A stretch of DNA of 64,000 nt from NCBI RefSeq assembly GCF_018603515.1, contig NZ_JACATN010000002.1:744001-808000 (forward strand), written 5' to 3'. Position 1 is the first letter of the stretch. Each line of letters begins with the position of its first letter. The position numbers were made by a program, and so were the translations under genes. Positions 17,995 through 26,811 of the stretch are shown piece after piece. The notes under the pieces are model-generated. The model did not search any database and was not told the origin of the DNA. It was given only the letters and a program-made list of their open reading frames with translations. The DNA comes from Zobellia barbeyronii. GTDB lineage: Bacteria > Bacteroidota > Bacteroidia > Flavobacteriales > Flavobacteriaceae.

Positions 17995-19293
17995 ATGACA
18001 TTTAAAGATTTAGGTATTGCTTTGCCTATACTCAAAGCTATTGAGGAACAAGGATATACGAATCCTACACCCATACAGGAACAAGCCATTCCTATTTTAC
18101 TTAACAAGAAAGACCTTTTAGGAGTTGCACAGACAGGAACCGGAAAAACAGCCGCGTTCAGTATCCCCATAATACATCATTTACACAACAGCCAAGATCA
18201 AACTAGAGGTAAGCGACGCATACGCACACTTATTGTAACACCTACTAGAGAACTTGCTATTCAGATAGCCGATAACTTTACTGCCTACAGCAAGCATACG
18301 CACATTAAAAACACGGTGATTTTTGGCGGTGTTAAACAATCCAGACAGGTGAATGCCTTACATAATGGTGTTGATGCACTTATTGCTACTCCAGGAAGAT
18401 TATTAGATTTGATGAATCAAAATATTATCTCATTACGGGATATTGAATTTGTGGTTCTAGATGAAGCGGATCAAATGCTGGATATGGGTTTCATTCATGA
18501 TATTAAAAAAATCATAGCTAAACTGCCAAAGCAAAGACAATCCCTTTTCTTTTCGGCTACTATGCCTTCTAGTATTGTGGAGCTTTCAAAAACCCTTTTG
18601 GGACAGTTTGAAAGGGTTACTATAAAGCCGCAACAGGCTACAGCAGAAAAAGTAGATCAAGGTGTTTATTTTGTAAGCAAGCCCAACAAGCCAAAATTAT
18701 TGGTTCATTTAATTAACGAAAGACCTACAGATTCTGTTTTGGTCTTCTCAAGAACTAAGCACGGCGCCAACAAAATAGTTAAGAAATTAGCACAGGCTGA
18801 TATTAAGTCGGCTGCTATACATGGTAACAAATCACAAACTGCAAGACAAAAAGCTTTAGGTGATTTTAAAGATGGAAAATTACGCGTCTTAATTGCAACT
18901 GATATTGCTGCAAGGGGAATTGATGTAGAAGACCTTTCTTTGGTTATCAATTACGATTTACCAAATGTACCCGAAACTTATGTTCACCGTATTGGTAGAA
19001 CAGGCCGGGCAAGTGCAAGTGGTATTGCCCTTTCTTTTTGCGATAAAGAAGAACGCGCATTTTTAAAGGATATTGAAAAACTTATCAAACAACAGGTGCC
19101 ACGTATGCCGGAGCATCAGTTTATTGGTGGGGACGAAGAGGAAGCTGAAGAGGAAAAAAGACCTCAACAGAGATCTAATTCAAGAAACAACCAAGGAGGT
19201 AACCGAAATAAAAGTCGCTCAGGAAATTCGAATAACAGAAGTGCAAACAATCGCAACCGAAGTAATTCAAATAGACCACGTAGAGACGATTAA
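17995..19293 (+). CDS. DEAD-box ATP-dependent RNA helicase
   Basis: 432 aa with the full motif set: Q motif (GYTNPTPIQEQAIP), Walker A AQTGTGKTA, PTRELAIQ, TPGRLLDLM, VLDEADQML, SAT, and in the second RecA domain ATDIAARGIDVEDL and HRIGRTGRA. The tail (about 385-432) is a low-complexity N/R/S-rich, RGG-like extension, typical of RhlE-type helicases that act in ribosome assembly or cold adaptation. RhlE is the closest named family, but the symbol is not assigned on motifs alone. Confidence 0.95.
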   Translation: MTFKDLGIALPILKAIEEQGYTNPTPIQEQAIPILLNKKDLLGVAQTGTGKTAAFSIPIIHHLHNSQDQTRGKRRIRTLIVTPTRELAIQIADNFTAYSKHTHIKNTVIFGGVKQSRQVNALHNGVDALIATPGRLLDLMNQNIISLRDIEFVVLDEADQMLDMGFIHDIKKIIAKLPKQRQSLFFSATMPSSIVELSKTLLGQFERVTIKPQQATAEKVDQGVYFVSKPNKPKLLVHLINERPTDSVLVFSRTKHGANKIVKKLAQADIKSAAIHGNKSQTARQKALGDFKDGKLRVLIATDIAARGIDVEDLSLVINYDLPNVPETYVHRIGRTGRASASGIALSFCDKEERAFLKDIEKLIKQQVPRMPEHQFIGGDEEEAEEEKRPQQRSNSRNNQGGNRNKSRSGNSNNRSANNRNRSNSNRPRRDD

Positions 19294-19329
19294 ACAAGTC
19301 CGTTCATAATTCAATTGAACAATTAGAAC

Positions 19330-19384
19330 AACCGCAAGCAGATTTTGATTCCATAAGGCATCTTTTCTTCTTGCGGTTTTTCTT
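19330..19384 (+). terminator. Possible long-loop terminator after the helicase gene
   Basis: A 9-bp stem (AACCGCAAG / CTTGCGGTT) encloses a 31-nt loop and is followed by TTTC and more T. The loop is long, so this is a weaker call. I see nothing else in the 285-bp gap before the next gene. Confidence 0.45.
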
Positions 19385-19578
19385 TGCTTTTTTTCTATGT
19401 AAACTACCTCGGGGCAAGCGCACGAGGCATTAAAAGGAATATACTTTGATTTCGAGGCAAGCCTTGGAGCATTTAATCTCGATTATCGAGTAAAAAAATA
19501 ACGGTTTCATAATTTCTATTTGAGAAAGTAGAACTGATTATTCTTAAATTGCTATTCCATACTAACTCATAATCTCAA

Positions 19579-20412
19579 ATGGCTTTAAGAACTATTCTCG
19601 CTTCGTTCATTTTCCTCACTATGCATATTGCGCAAGCTCAAGACGTAAAGGTTATGAGCTACAATATTAAATATGATAATGTAAACGACACCGTAAACAA
19701 CTGGAACGACAGGAAAGCTCCTATGGTTCGTTTAATTAAGCATTATGCTCCAGAGTTTATTGGCATGCAAGAGGTGGTGTATCATCAATTGACCTATTTA
19801 GACGAAGCGCTGGAAGATTACAAATACATTGGCGTAGGCAGAGATGATGGAAAGAATAAAGGTGAGTTCTCCCCTATTCTTTTCAACAGTGAAAAATTTA
19901 ACCTATTACAATCCAATACCTTTTGGTTATCCCCTACACCAGATAAAGTTAGTGTGGGTTGGGATGCCGCTATGGAACGTGTTTGCACGTATGGCCTCTT
20001 TGAAAATAAGGAGAATAAGCAAAAATTCTGGGTATTTAATACTCACTTTGACCACATAGGAACAGAGGCGCGTGAAAAATCTGCTGCGCTTATCGTGAAG
20101 AAAATTAATGAGATAAATACGAATAAACTTTCCGTTGTCCTTACGGGGGATTTCAATTTGGAACCTGAGTCAAAACCGATTCTGTTTCTTAAAAAAGAAA
20201 TGACGGACGGAAAAGAAATAACTGAGCAGCCTTTTTATGGGCCTACCGGGACCTTTAGTGGATTTGACCATGCACGAGTGCTTGACCACCGCATTGACTA
20301 TATTTTTGTACGAGGTTTGAAAGTTGAAAAATACATTCACATAGATGACCGAATGGAAAATAACCAACATATTTCTGACCACCTTCCTATAATGGCTACA
20401 CTACAGAAATAG
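19579..20412 (+). CDS. Exported endonuclease/exonuclease/phosphatase-family hydrolase
   Basis: 277 aa. A signal peptide (about residues 1-20, ending AQAQ) precedes a single EEP domain: VMSYNIKYDN (Asn metal site), FIGMQEVVY (Glu metal ligand), FNTHFDHIGTEAREKSA, VVLTGDFNLEPESKP (catalytic DFN) and the terminal ISDHLPIMATL (catalytic His). This combination is close to secreted EEP hydrolases annotated as metal-dependent phosphodiesterases in Bacteroidota. The substrate (phosphoester or nucleic acid) cannot be told. It is monocistronic and shares a bidirectional terminator with the convergent hydrolase gene. Confidence 0.85.
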   Translation: MALRTILASFIFLTMHIAQAQDVKVMSYNIKYDNVNDTVNNWNDRKAPMVRLIKHYAPEFIGMQEVVYHQLTYLDEALEDYKYIGVGRDDGKNKGEFSPILFNSEKFNLLQSNTFWLSPTPDKVSVGWDAAMERVCTYGLFENKENKQKFWVFNTHFDHIGTEAREKSAALIVKKINEINTNKLSVVLTGDFNLEPESKPILFLKKEMTDGKEITEQPFYGPTGTFSGFDHARVLDHRIDYIFVRGLKVEKYIHIDDRMENNQHISDHLPIMATLQK

Positions 20413-20430
20413 TTTAGTTTCAACAAACAT

Positions 20431-20466
20431 AAAAAAGCCCGAATCTAGATAGATTCGGGCTTTTTA
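20431..20466. terminator. Bidirectional terminator
   Basis: A-run, perfect 10-bp stem GCCCGAATCT / AGATTCGGGC with a 4-nt loop, then T-run. It serves both convergent genes. Confidence 0.9.
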
Positions 20467-20486
20467 AATTTATATTACCTATTTCA

Positions 20487-21320
20487 TTACTTTTTCAAGA
20501 ACGAAATAAGAATTTCATTTAACTCATCGGCATGTGTTAGGTTTAAACCGTGAGGTGCACCTTTTATAACTTCGTATTGATTGTCCTTTATTCCTTTTGC
20601 CGCTTGGTCAGCAGAAGTTGCCTGTGGAACCGTTGCATCCGCATCTCCATGAACAATAAGCGTTGGTACCGTAACATTTTTTAATTCCGGTCTAAAGTCC
20701 GTATGCATCCAAGCTAAAGCCGTTTCAATTGCAGCTCTTGGTGAAGCATGTGATGCAATACTAAAATCATAGTCCAGTTGAGCCTCACTAACTTTGTCCT
20801 TGTTATCCTCGTAATTATAGAAACCCGTCAGGAACTTTTCTTTTAAGAATCCTACCCTATCATTTTGTAAGGCCTCCTTAATCCAATCTAAAGTTTCTTC
20901 CGGTACTCCATCAGGATTATCATCTTTCTTCTTTACCAATGGAATTATAGAACTTATTAGAGCTGCTTTTGAAACTTTATTTGCTCCGTAGTCCGTTAGA
21001 TAACGAACCACTTCTCCTCCACCCATAGAGAAACCAACGATTACCACGTTGTCTAAATCTAAATCTTCAATAATGGCATTTAAATCGCTGGCAAGTGCAG
21101 AATAATCATACTCTCCCCATGGCGCTGAAGACGCTCCAAAGCCTCTTCTATCATAAGCGATACAACGATAGCCTTCCTCTACAATTTTCCAGACCTGCTG
21201 TTCCCACGCTTTGTGACTTAGAGGCCACCCGTGAATAAGTATAACCGGTTGTCCGGAGCCATAATCCTCATAAAATATTTCTACGTCTTCTTTTCCTTTT
21301 TTGTTCTTTATAAATGGCAT
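20487..21320 (-). CDS. Alpha/beta hydrolase (chloroperoxidase/esterase-like)
   Basis: 277 aa. Oxyanion region HGWPLSHKAWEQQ, nucleophile elbow VIVGFSMGGGE (Ser about 97), acidic residue in IVHGDADATVP and catalytic His in GAPHGLNLTH make a complete triad. The order and the RRGFGASS segment match the cofactor-free (non-haem) chloroperoxidase/aryl-esterase group. There is no signal peptide, so it is cytoplasmic. The substrate is unknown. It is a single gene. Confidence 0.9.
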   Translation of the reverse strand: MPFIKNKKGKEDVEIFYEDYGSGQPVILIHGWPLSHKAWEQQVWKIVEEGYRCIAYDRRGFGASSAPWGEYDYSALASDLNAIIEDLDLDNVVIVGFSMGGGEVVRYLTDYGANKVSKAALISSIIPLVKKKDDNPDGVPEETLDWIKEALQNDRVGFLKEKFLTGFYNYEDNKDKVSEAQLDYDFSIASHASPRAAIETALAWMHTDFRPELKNVTVPTLIVHGDADATVPQATSADQAAKGIKDNQYEVIKGAPHGLNLTHADELNEILISFLKK

Positions 21321-21461
21321 ATATTTATTTTTAAAGTGAATTTAAATTTACGGAATGTTTGCAATAGCGCTTGCCTCATTCGCATTAATATTCGCCCTAA
21401 AAGACACTTTTTACACTTTCTTAAAATACAGCTCTTATAGAACTGACAATTAACTTAGCTT

Positions 21462-22064
21462 ATGTTTATACCTGATCATCACCGTAACGAAAATGCTTCA
21501 GAGATTAGAGCGTTCTTAAAAGCGAACAGTTTTGGAATTCTCGTAAGCCAATATCAAAACAAACCTTGGGCTACACATATTCCTTTAGAATTAGAAACCA
21601 CAGAAGACGGAAAAGAGGTTCTCACTGCCCACATTGCCAAGGCCAACCCACAATGGCGTGAGTTTGATCAGAACGAAGAAGTACTCTGTATTTTTAACGG
21701 TCCGCATTCCTATATATCCTCATCTTGGTACAAAGATGAAGAAGTACCTACATGGAATTATGTTGCCGTTCACGTTTATGGAAAACTGAAAATTTTGAGC
21801 GAAGAAGAAGTTATGGCTTCTATGCACAGGCTGGTAGATAAATACGAAGCAAATTCAAAGAAACCAATTTCCCTAAAAGACATGTCTCCCCGCACGTTGA
21901 AACAGATAAAAGGCGTAGTGGGTTTTCAGATAGAGATAACAGATATTCAAGCGCAGTATAAATTATCTAAAAACCGAGAACAAGACCACCCGAAAATCAT
22001 TGAAGAGTTGGAAGACTCCAAGAACCCCATGAGTATTGAAGTTGCCAAAGCCATGAAAAAATAA
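21462..22064 (+). CDS. PaiB-like FMN-binding negative transcriptional regulator
   Basis: 200 aa matching the PaiB/FMN-binding split-barrel family: MFIPDHHRNENASEIRAFLK at the start, then SFGILVSQYQNKPWATHIPL, VLCIFNGPHSYISSSWY, VPTWNYVAVHVYGKLKI and GVVGFQIEITDIQAQYKLSK. PaiB in Bacillus is linked to repression of sporulation and protease genes; most homologues are untested and bind FMN. The last codons (ATG AAA AAA TAA) are inside the 83-bp direct repeat, so this gene's 3' end is the left border of the inserted 3-kb segment. Confidence 0.9.
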   Translation: MFIPDHHRNENASEIRAFLKANSFGILVSQYQNKPWATHIPLELETTEDGKEVLTAHIAKANPQWREFDQNEEVLCIFNGPHSYISSSWYKDEEVPTWNYVAVHVYGKLKILSEEEVMASMHRLVDKYEANSKKPISLKDMSPRTLKQIKGVVGFQIEITDIQAQYKLSKNREQDHPKIIEELEDSKNPMSIEVAKAMKK

Positions 22065-22135
22065 AGTTCTTAAAGGGATTTATAAGCCTTAAGAATACGC
22101 TCTATTTTCTGGTTTTTATCCTCATTTACAACTTT
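22053..22135. repeat. Left copy of an 83-bp direct repeat
   Basis: 81 of 83 bases match 25199-25281. It begins at the last ATG of the paiB-like gene and contains 21 C-terminal codons plus the stop of the epimerase gene in antisense. The pair brackets the BspA-like gene segment. Confidence 0.9.
22070..22135 (-). pseudogene. 3'-terminal fragment of the epimerase gene
   Basis: On the minus strand this stretch encodes KVVNEDKNQKIERILKAYKS then L and a stop, identical in protein sequence to the end of the intact gene at 25216-26199. Nothing upstream of it continues the gene, so it is a duplicated remnant. Confidence 0.85.
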
Positions 22136-22415
22136 TGGTTACATAACGACTTAAATAGAGTGAACATTGTCAATAGTTCCCAATTGGTTATTCATAATGG
22201 AAATATCCAAAATCCTTGAGGAACCAATTAATTCGTTGCCTAATGCAAAATAAATTTTCCCCTGTGAGACCCTCTTTATTTTAATAAATATCAGGCTTTT
22301 AATATGAGATAAGGGGAAATGTTACATAGCTCGATGTTTTCTGTAGTTTAACGATAAAGAGCGCAAAGACGGGATTTGAAGATTAATTTCAGAGCACTAT
22401 TTTAGAACAATAACT

Positions 22416-25049
22416 ATGAACCAAGTTACCTTTCTCACATTATTTTCTATTTTTTTTTTATTCAGTAGTCCAAAGGAAGCCAAACACTCCTCTCATACCG
22501 ATGCTATAAAAGTATCGGCCGCATTGGCAGATGCTATTCATTATGACGAAGGCAGTTTCAATAATAAGGAAATGGTCCATAGCCATACCATAATAAACCT
22601 CGATCAACTTAACCCAAATAACCAGCGGCCATTTATAACTACCTGGAAAACGGATAACCCTGGTCCTTCTAATGATGACCAGATAACCATACCGACCGCG
22701 TCGGGAGAGACTTATGCTTATACGGTAGATTGGGGTGATGGTAGTTCTGATTCCGATGTTACGGGCGACATAACGCATACCTATGCCACCGCTGGAACGT
22801 ATACTGTAAGTGTTTCAGGTGTTTTTCCTAGAATATTTTTTGAAACTGCCGCCGCGGATAAAGATAAACTGCTCTCTATTGAACAATGGGGAGACAACCC
22901 ATGGGTTTCTATGAGAGGTGCATTTTACGGTTGTAGTAATTTAAGAGGACAATTTAGTGATAGTCCGGATTTAATTAATGTTACCAACATGCAGCAAATG
23001 TTTCTTGGGGCGAGAATCTTTAATAGCAACATTGGTGATTGGGACGTAAGTAATGTAACCAATATGAGAGGCTTGTTTCAGAATGCAATCTCGTTTAACC
23101 AATATATCGGAGATTGGGACGTGAGCAATGTAACCAATATGAGCAGCCTGTTTTTCAATACAAGGGTCTTTAATCAGGATATTGGCAAGTGGGACGTAAG
23201 TAGTGTAACTAACATGAGTAGCATGTTTCGCGCGACCGCAACTTTCAATCAGGATTTAGGAGATTGGGATTTTAGTAGTGTATTGAGTATGCCGAATATG
23301 TTCAATGGTGCACTAGAATTCAATCAGGATATCGGAAGCTGGAATGTGGATGGCGTATACAACATGTCGTTCATGTTTTTCAATGCTTATTCCTTTAATA
23401 GGAATGTTGAAAATTACGATGCGTTGTTAAACGGCTGGACCAGTCTGTCCAGTTTACAATCAGGAGTATCATTTGATGGAGGCGGTAGTCAATATTGTCA
23501 AGGTACAGCGGGCCGTCAAAAACTCATCGATGACTATGGTTGGGTAATTACCGATGGCGGTAGAAGTGAAGATTGCGTTACCGAAAGCGGTGGTAGACCT
23601 TTCGTCACCACTTGGAAAACAGACAACCCTGGTACATCTTCAGATAATCGGATTACTATACCGACATTCCCGGGGGAAACGTATGACTATACTGTTGATT
23701 GGGGAGATGGTAATACCGATACCGGGGTGTCTGGCAATATAACGCATACTTATGCTACATCTGAAACATACACCGTAAGTATTTCTGGTGTTTTTCCTAG
23801 AATATATTTCGAAACAGCAGGCGATAAGGACAAATTACTCTCTATTGAACAATGGGGTAACAACCCTTGGGTTTCAATGAGGGGGGCATTTGCTGGTTGT
23901 AGTAATCTACAAGGAAACTATAGCGATAGTCCAGACCTTTCGAACGTTACTAATATGAGAAGAATGTTTAATGGGGCCACCTCCTTTAATCATCCTATAG
24001 AAAATTGGGACGTAAGCAGTATAAAGGATATGTCCTCTTCATTTCGCGATGCTAGTTCGTTCAATCAGGACATTGGAGATTGGGACGTAAGTAATGTTAC
24101 TGAGATGAGCCGTATGTTTTACCAGGCCACGTCGTTCAACGGTTTCATTGGAAGTTGGGATGTAGGAAACGTTATTGATATGTCTCGCATGTTTTTTAGA
24201 GCTTCTACTTTCAATCAGGATATCGCTAGTTGGGATGTAAGCAGTGTAAAAGATATGTCTTCTATGTTTGAAGGACCCGTGATTTTTAATCAGGATATTG
24301 GAGATTGGGATGTAAGCCAGGTAACGGTAATGACCAAAATGTTTCATAATACACTTGCCTTTAATCAGGATATAGGAGGTTGGGACGTAAGCAATCTACA
24401 GGATATGAATGCTATGTTCTACAATGCCCTTGCCTTTAATCAAAATATTGGGGATTGGAATGTGGGTCAGGTAACTACAATGCAGAATATGTTCAACGGT
24501 GCGAAAATTTTAAACCAAAATCTAGGGGCGTGGGACGTCGGGAGGGTTACCGATATGGAAAATATGTTCAATCGGGTCGACCTTTCCATAGAAAATTATG
24601 ATGCCATCCTAAACGGCTGGGGCATTTTATCAAGTTTGCAATCCAATATAACGTTAGGTGTCGGGACCAACACTTTTTGTGATGGCAAAGTGGCCAAACA
24701 AAGGCTGACCGATAGCTTTGGATGGGTAATTACCGACGGAGGCGAAGACTGTTCGTCAATCACGCAGTTTTCTACTGAGGTAGTGGAAAATGAGATTCCA
24801 TTTGACATCTCCATATATCCTAATCCATCATCTGATATGATTACTATTTCTGTTGATGCCCCTGCCGAAATCAAAGAAATTAAGGTATATGATTTAGCAG
24901 GTCGGTTAGTGCAAACTACAAAAGTATTTCGGAGAGTACCGTCTAACGAGTATAGTTTGGATGTATCATATTTTAATGCAGGCACGTATTATCTACAAGC
25001 CACTGATAGCTTAGAAAAAGTATATCAGCAACAATTGCTAATCAACTGA
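22416..25049 (+). CDS. BspA-like (DUF285) surface protein with two PKD-like modules and a T9SS sorting domain
   Basis: 877 aa, secreted (hydrophobic residues 4-18). Two tandem modules follow, at about 71-387 and 394-780. Each opens with a PKD-like domain (TTWKTDNPG ... VDWGDG ... HTYAT), continues with 25-residue DUF285 repeats of the type FNQDIGDWDVSNVTNMSSMF, and closes with a Cys pair and GWVITDGG. Module 1 has five repeats (Trp at 209, 234, 259, 284, 309); module 2 has eight (Trp 531 to 706 at steps of exactly 25). Residues about 797-877 form a type IX sorting domain (ISIYPNPSSDMITISV ... VYDLAGRLV). An adhesive or surface-display role is inferred. The gene sits alone inside the repeat-bounded segment. 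Confidence 0.9.
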   Translation: MNQVTFLTLFSIFFLFSSPKEAKHSSHTDAIKVSAALADAIHYDEGSFNNKEMVHSHTIINLDQLNPNNQRPFITTWKTDNPGPSNDDQITIPTASGETYAYTVDWGDGSSDSDVTGDITHTYATAGTYTVSVSGVFPRIFFETAAADKDKLLSIEQWGDNPWVSMRGAFYGCSNLRGQFSDSPDLINVTNMQQMFLGARIFNSNIGDWDVSNVTNMRGLFQNAISFNQYIGDWDVSNVTNMSSLFFNTRVFNQDIGKWDVSSVTNMSSMFRATATFNQDLGDWDFSSVLSMPNMFNGALEFNQDIGSWNVDGVYNMSFMFFNAYSFNRNVENYDALLNGWTSLSSLQSGVSFDGGGSQYCQGTAGRQKLIDDYGWVITDGGRSEDCVTESGGRPFVTTWKTDNPGTSSDNRITIPTFPGETYDYTVDWGDGNTDTGVSGNITHTYATSETYTVSISGVFPRIYFETAGDKDKLLSIEQWGNNPWVSMRGAFAGCSNLQGNYSDSPDLSNVTNMRRMFNGATSFNHPIENWDVSSIKDMSSSFRDASSFNQDIGDWDVSNVTEMSRMFYQATSFNGFIGSWDVGNVIDMSRMFFRASTFNQDIASWDVSSVKDMSSMFEGPVIFNQDIGDWDVSQVTVMTKMFHNTLAFNQDIGGWDVSNLQDMNAMFYNALAFNQNIGDWNVGQVTTMQNMFNGAKILNQNLGAWDVGRVTDMENMFNRVDLSIENYDAILNGWGILSSLQSNITLGVGTNTFCDGKVAKQRLTDSFGWVITDGGEDCSSITQFSTEVVENEIPFDISIYPNPSSDMITISVDAPAEIKEIKVYDLAGRLVQTTKVFRRVPSNEYSLDVSYFNAGTYYLQATDSLEKVYQQQLLIN
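22974..23348 (+). repeat. Five 75-bp DUF285 coding repeats (module 1)
   Basis: Exactly periodic 25-codon units with Trp at every 25th residue; diverged at DNA level. Confidence 0.8.
23940..24539 (+). repeat. Eight 75-bp DUF285 coding repeats (module 2)
   Basis: Same 25-codon unit as in module 1 but three more copies. No length change or frameshift occurs between units. Confidence 0.8.
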
Positions 25050-25198
25050 TCCAAAAAATTAACAGAGAGTCATCTTTTTTTCTCGATTGCATATGAGAGT
25101 AGTTGTTGTACAGCGAAAGACCGGCCTAGCAAATAGCTCGCATGCAGTTTAAAGCTATACTTTCTAAAGAACATAGAATTTAATGCCCATTCATTTTT

Positions 25199-25281
25199 AT
25201 GAAAAAATAAAATTCTTAGAGGGATTTATAAGCCTTAAGAATACGCTCTATTTTCTGGTTTTTATCCTCATTTACAACTTT
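25199..25281. repeat. Right copy of the 83-bp direct repeat
   Basis: It begins with ATGAAAAAATAA, the last codons of the paiB-like gene now orphaned, and runs through the intact 3' end of the epimerase gene. It differs from the left copy at two positions only. Confidence 0.9.
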
Positions 25282-26199
25282 ATGTTCAGGATTTTCATCA
25301 AACCATTTTAAGGTTCTTCTAATTCCTTCTGAAAAAGGAATGGTTGCTTTAAAGTCAGGTACAAATGTTTTGATCTTGGAATTATCAAAAATGACACTTT
25401 CTCCTTTATCGGCCAGTAAAGTACCTGTAAATGATGGTTCAATTTTACATATAAAATCTGAAGCAATATGCACTACCCTAGCTTCATACCCAAGAGCATC
25501 GGCAAAAATTTTGTAAATCATATTCCAACTCAATATTTCGTCAGACGTAATATGAAAAGCATGGCCAATAGCTGTTGTTAATCCTAACAGACCTACAAAG
25601 CCTTTTGCAAAATCATCTGCATGGGTAACCGTCCACAACGAAGTTCCATCACCATGAATAATAATTTCTTCGCCATTTATAATACGATTGGCCGTTGTCC
25701 ATTCCCTGAAACCACCAATGGCAATAGGAATTACCGTGTCATAGGTTAATGATGGACGAACAATAGTAATAGGAAAACCTGTTTCCCTATACGCTTTCAT
25801 TAAACGGTCTTCACTTCTAATTTTTTCTTGAGAATAATCCCACAAATTATTACAAAGCGGAGTAGATTCAGTTATAATAGGATATTGCAAAGGAGTCTGA
25901 TAACAAGATGCCGAACTAATAAAAATGTACTGCTTTGTCTTCCCTTGAAACAAGACAATATCACGCTCTATATCTTCCGGTGTAAAAGCAATCCAATTCA
26001 CTACTACATCCCAAGTGTGGTTCTGTAATTCCGAAAGTTCTTCTGGTTTGTTTATATCGCCAAAAATAGTATTAACGCCTGGCAGGCCTGCCTTATTTGT
26101 ACCTCTATTTAAGTGATAGAGGTCAATGCCCTTTTCTAATGCCAAGTGACTAGATGCTGTACTTATATTTCCTGTCCCACCTATAAATAAAACCTTCAT
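25216..26199 (-). CDS. NAD-dependent epimerase/dehydratase-family protein
   Basis: 327 aa, extended short-chain dehydrogenase. It begins MKVLFIGGTGNISTASSHLA, a GxxGxxS/A variant of the NAD-binding loop. The family regions YIFISSASCYQ and DYSQEKIRSE (Tyr/Lys in a shifted YSxxK-like pattern) and a substrate-binding C-terminal half follow. Close homologues are annotated as NAD-dependent epimerases or mRNA-binding-like SDRs, and the substrate is unknown. It converges on the inserted BspA-like segment. Its last 21 codons lie in the direct repeat and are present twice in the window. Confidence 0.85.
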   Translation of the reverse strand: MKVLFIGGTGNISTASSHLALEKGIDLYHLNRGTNKAGLPGVNTIFGDINKPEELSELQNHTWDVVVNWIAFTPEDIERDIVLFQGKTKQYIFISSASCYQTPLQYPIITESTPLCNNLWDYSQEKIRSEDRLMKAYRETGFPITIVRPSLTYDTVIPIAIGGFREWTTANRIINGEEIIIHGDGTSLWTVTHADDFAKGFVGLLGLTTAIGHAFHITSDEILSWNMIYKIFADALGYEARVVHIASDFICKIEPSFTGTLLADKGESVIFDNSKIKTFVPDFKATIPFSEGIRRTLKWFDENPEHKVVNEDKNQKIERILKAYKSL

Positions 26200-26327
26200 T
26201 GTGCTATATATTTTTCGTTATTCGAATATAACTATAAGCAACGGTAATCCAGCAATTGTGACCAGCCCAATAAACGCTTTTTACAATCTATAAAGCCAAA
26301 GACTTTAAACAGTACTGAACAAAACTG

Positions 26328-26335
26328 TATTTTTG
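26328..26335 (+). promoter_or_regulatory. Minus-7 box of the TfoX-like gene
   Basis: Perfect TATTTTTG, 49 bp before the ATG. Confidence 0.45.
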
Positions 26336-26384
26336 AAATATGGCCAACCTGCCACCATTCAAACTTTAACCCACAAGACAAAAA

Positions 26385-26753
26385 ATGGCTTACGACGAAT
26401 ATCTTGCCGACCGATGTAGACAAATATTAAAGCAAAAGCATGTGTATTCCGAAGAGAAGAAAATGATGGGCACCCTATGCTTTATGGTCGATGAAAAAAT
26501 GTGTTTTGCAATTACTATTAATAAGGATAGTGAGTCATCTCGTATGATGGCAAGAATAGGAAGGGATAATTATGACAATATACTTCAATTACCCCATTGC
26601 AGACCTATGGACTTAACTGGCCGCAAGATGAAAAGTTATATTTATGTAGATGCAGACGGAATGGACACGGACGAAGACCTAGAAAGTTGGATTCAACTTT
26701 GTTTAGATTTTAATCCGTTGGCCACAAAGAGCAAAAAGAAAAACAAGAAATAA
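26385..26753 (+). CDS. TfoX/Sxy N-terminal-domain protein
   Basis: 122 aa: MAYDEYLADRCRQIL, EKKMMGTLCFMVDEKMCFAI, MARIGRDNYD and RPMDLTGRKMKSYIYVDADG reproduce the TfoX N-terminal domain fold, and the protein ends in a lysine-rich tail. The C-terminal domain of the competence regulator TfoX is absent, as in most Bacteroidota members. A role in competence should not be assumed. It is a single gene ended by a strong hairpin. Confidence 0.85.
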   Translation: MAYDEYLADRCRQILKQKHVYSEEKKMMGTLCFMVDEKMCFAITINKDSESSRMMARIGRDNYDNILQLPHCRPMDLTGRKMKSYIYVDADGMDTDEDLESWIQLCLDFNPLATKSKKKNKK

Positions 26754-26754
26754 A

Positions 26755-26793
26755 AAAATCCCCGATGAACATTAAAGTCCATCGGGGATTTTT
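26755..26793. terminator. Bidirectional terminator between the TfoX-like gene and dps
   Basis: A-run, stem ATCCCCGATG / CATCGGGGAT with a 12-nt loop, then T-run. Confidence 0.85.
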
Positions 26794-26811
26794 CATCTAT
26801 AATCACCTAAA

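Noticed and set aside
22182-22319. Short inverted repeats (AATTGGTT/AACCAATT and TTTCCCCT/AGGGGAAA) near the left repeat copy as transposon ends
   Set aside because: Arms are only 8 bp, not at the segment boundaries, and have no matching partners at the right side.
24039-24347. Antisense ORF with a YIPTSN repeat
   Set aside because: It is the reverse complement of the DUF285 units, so its repetition is inherited from the real gene.
22974-24539. 75-bp tandem repeats as a CRISPR array
   Set aside because: The units are coding, in frame and diverged, and there are no spacers. They are DUF285 protein repeats.
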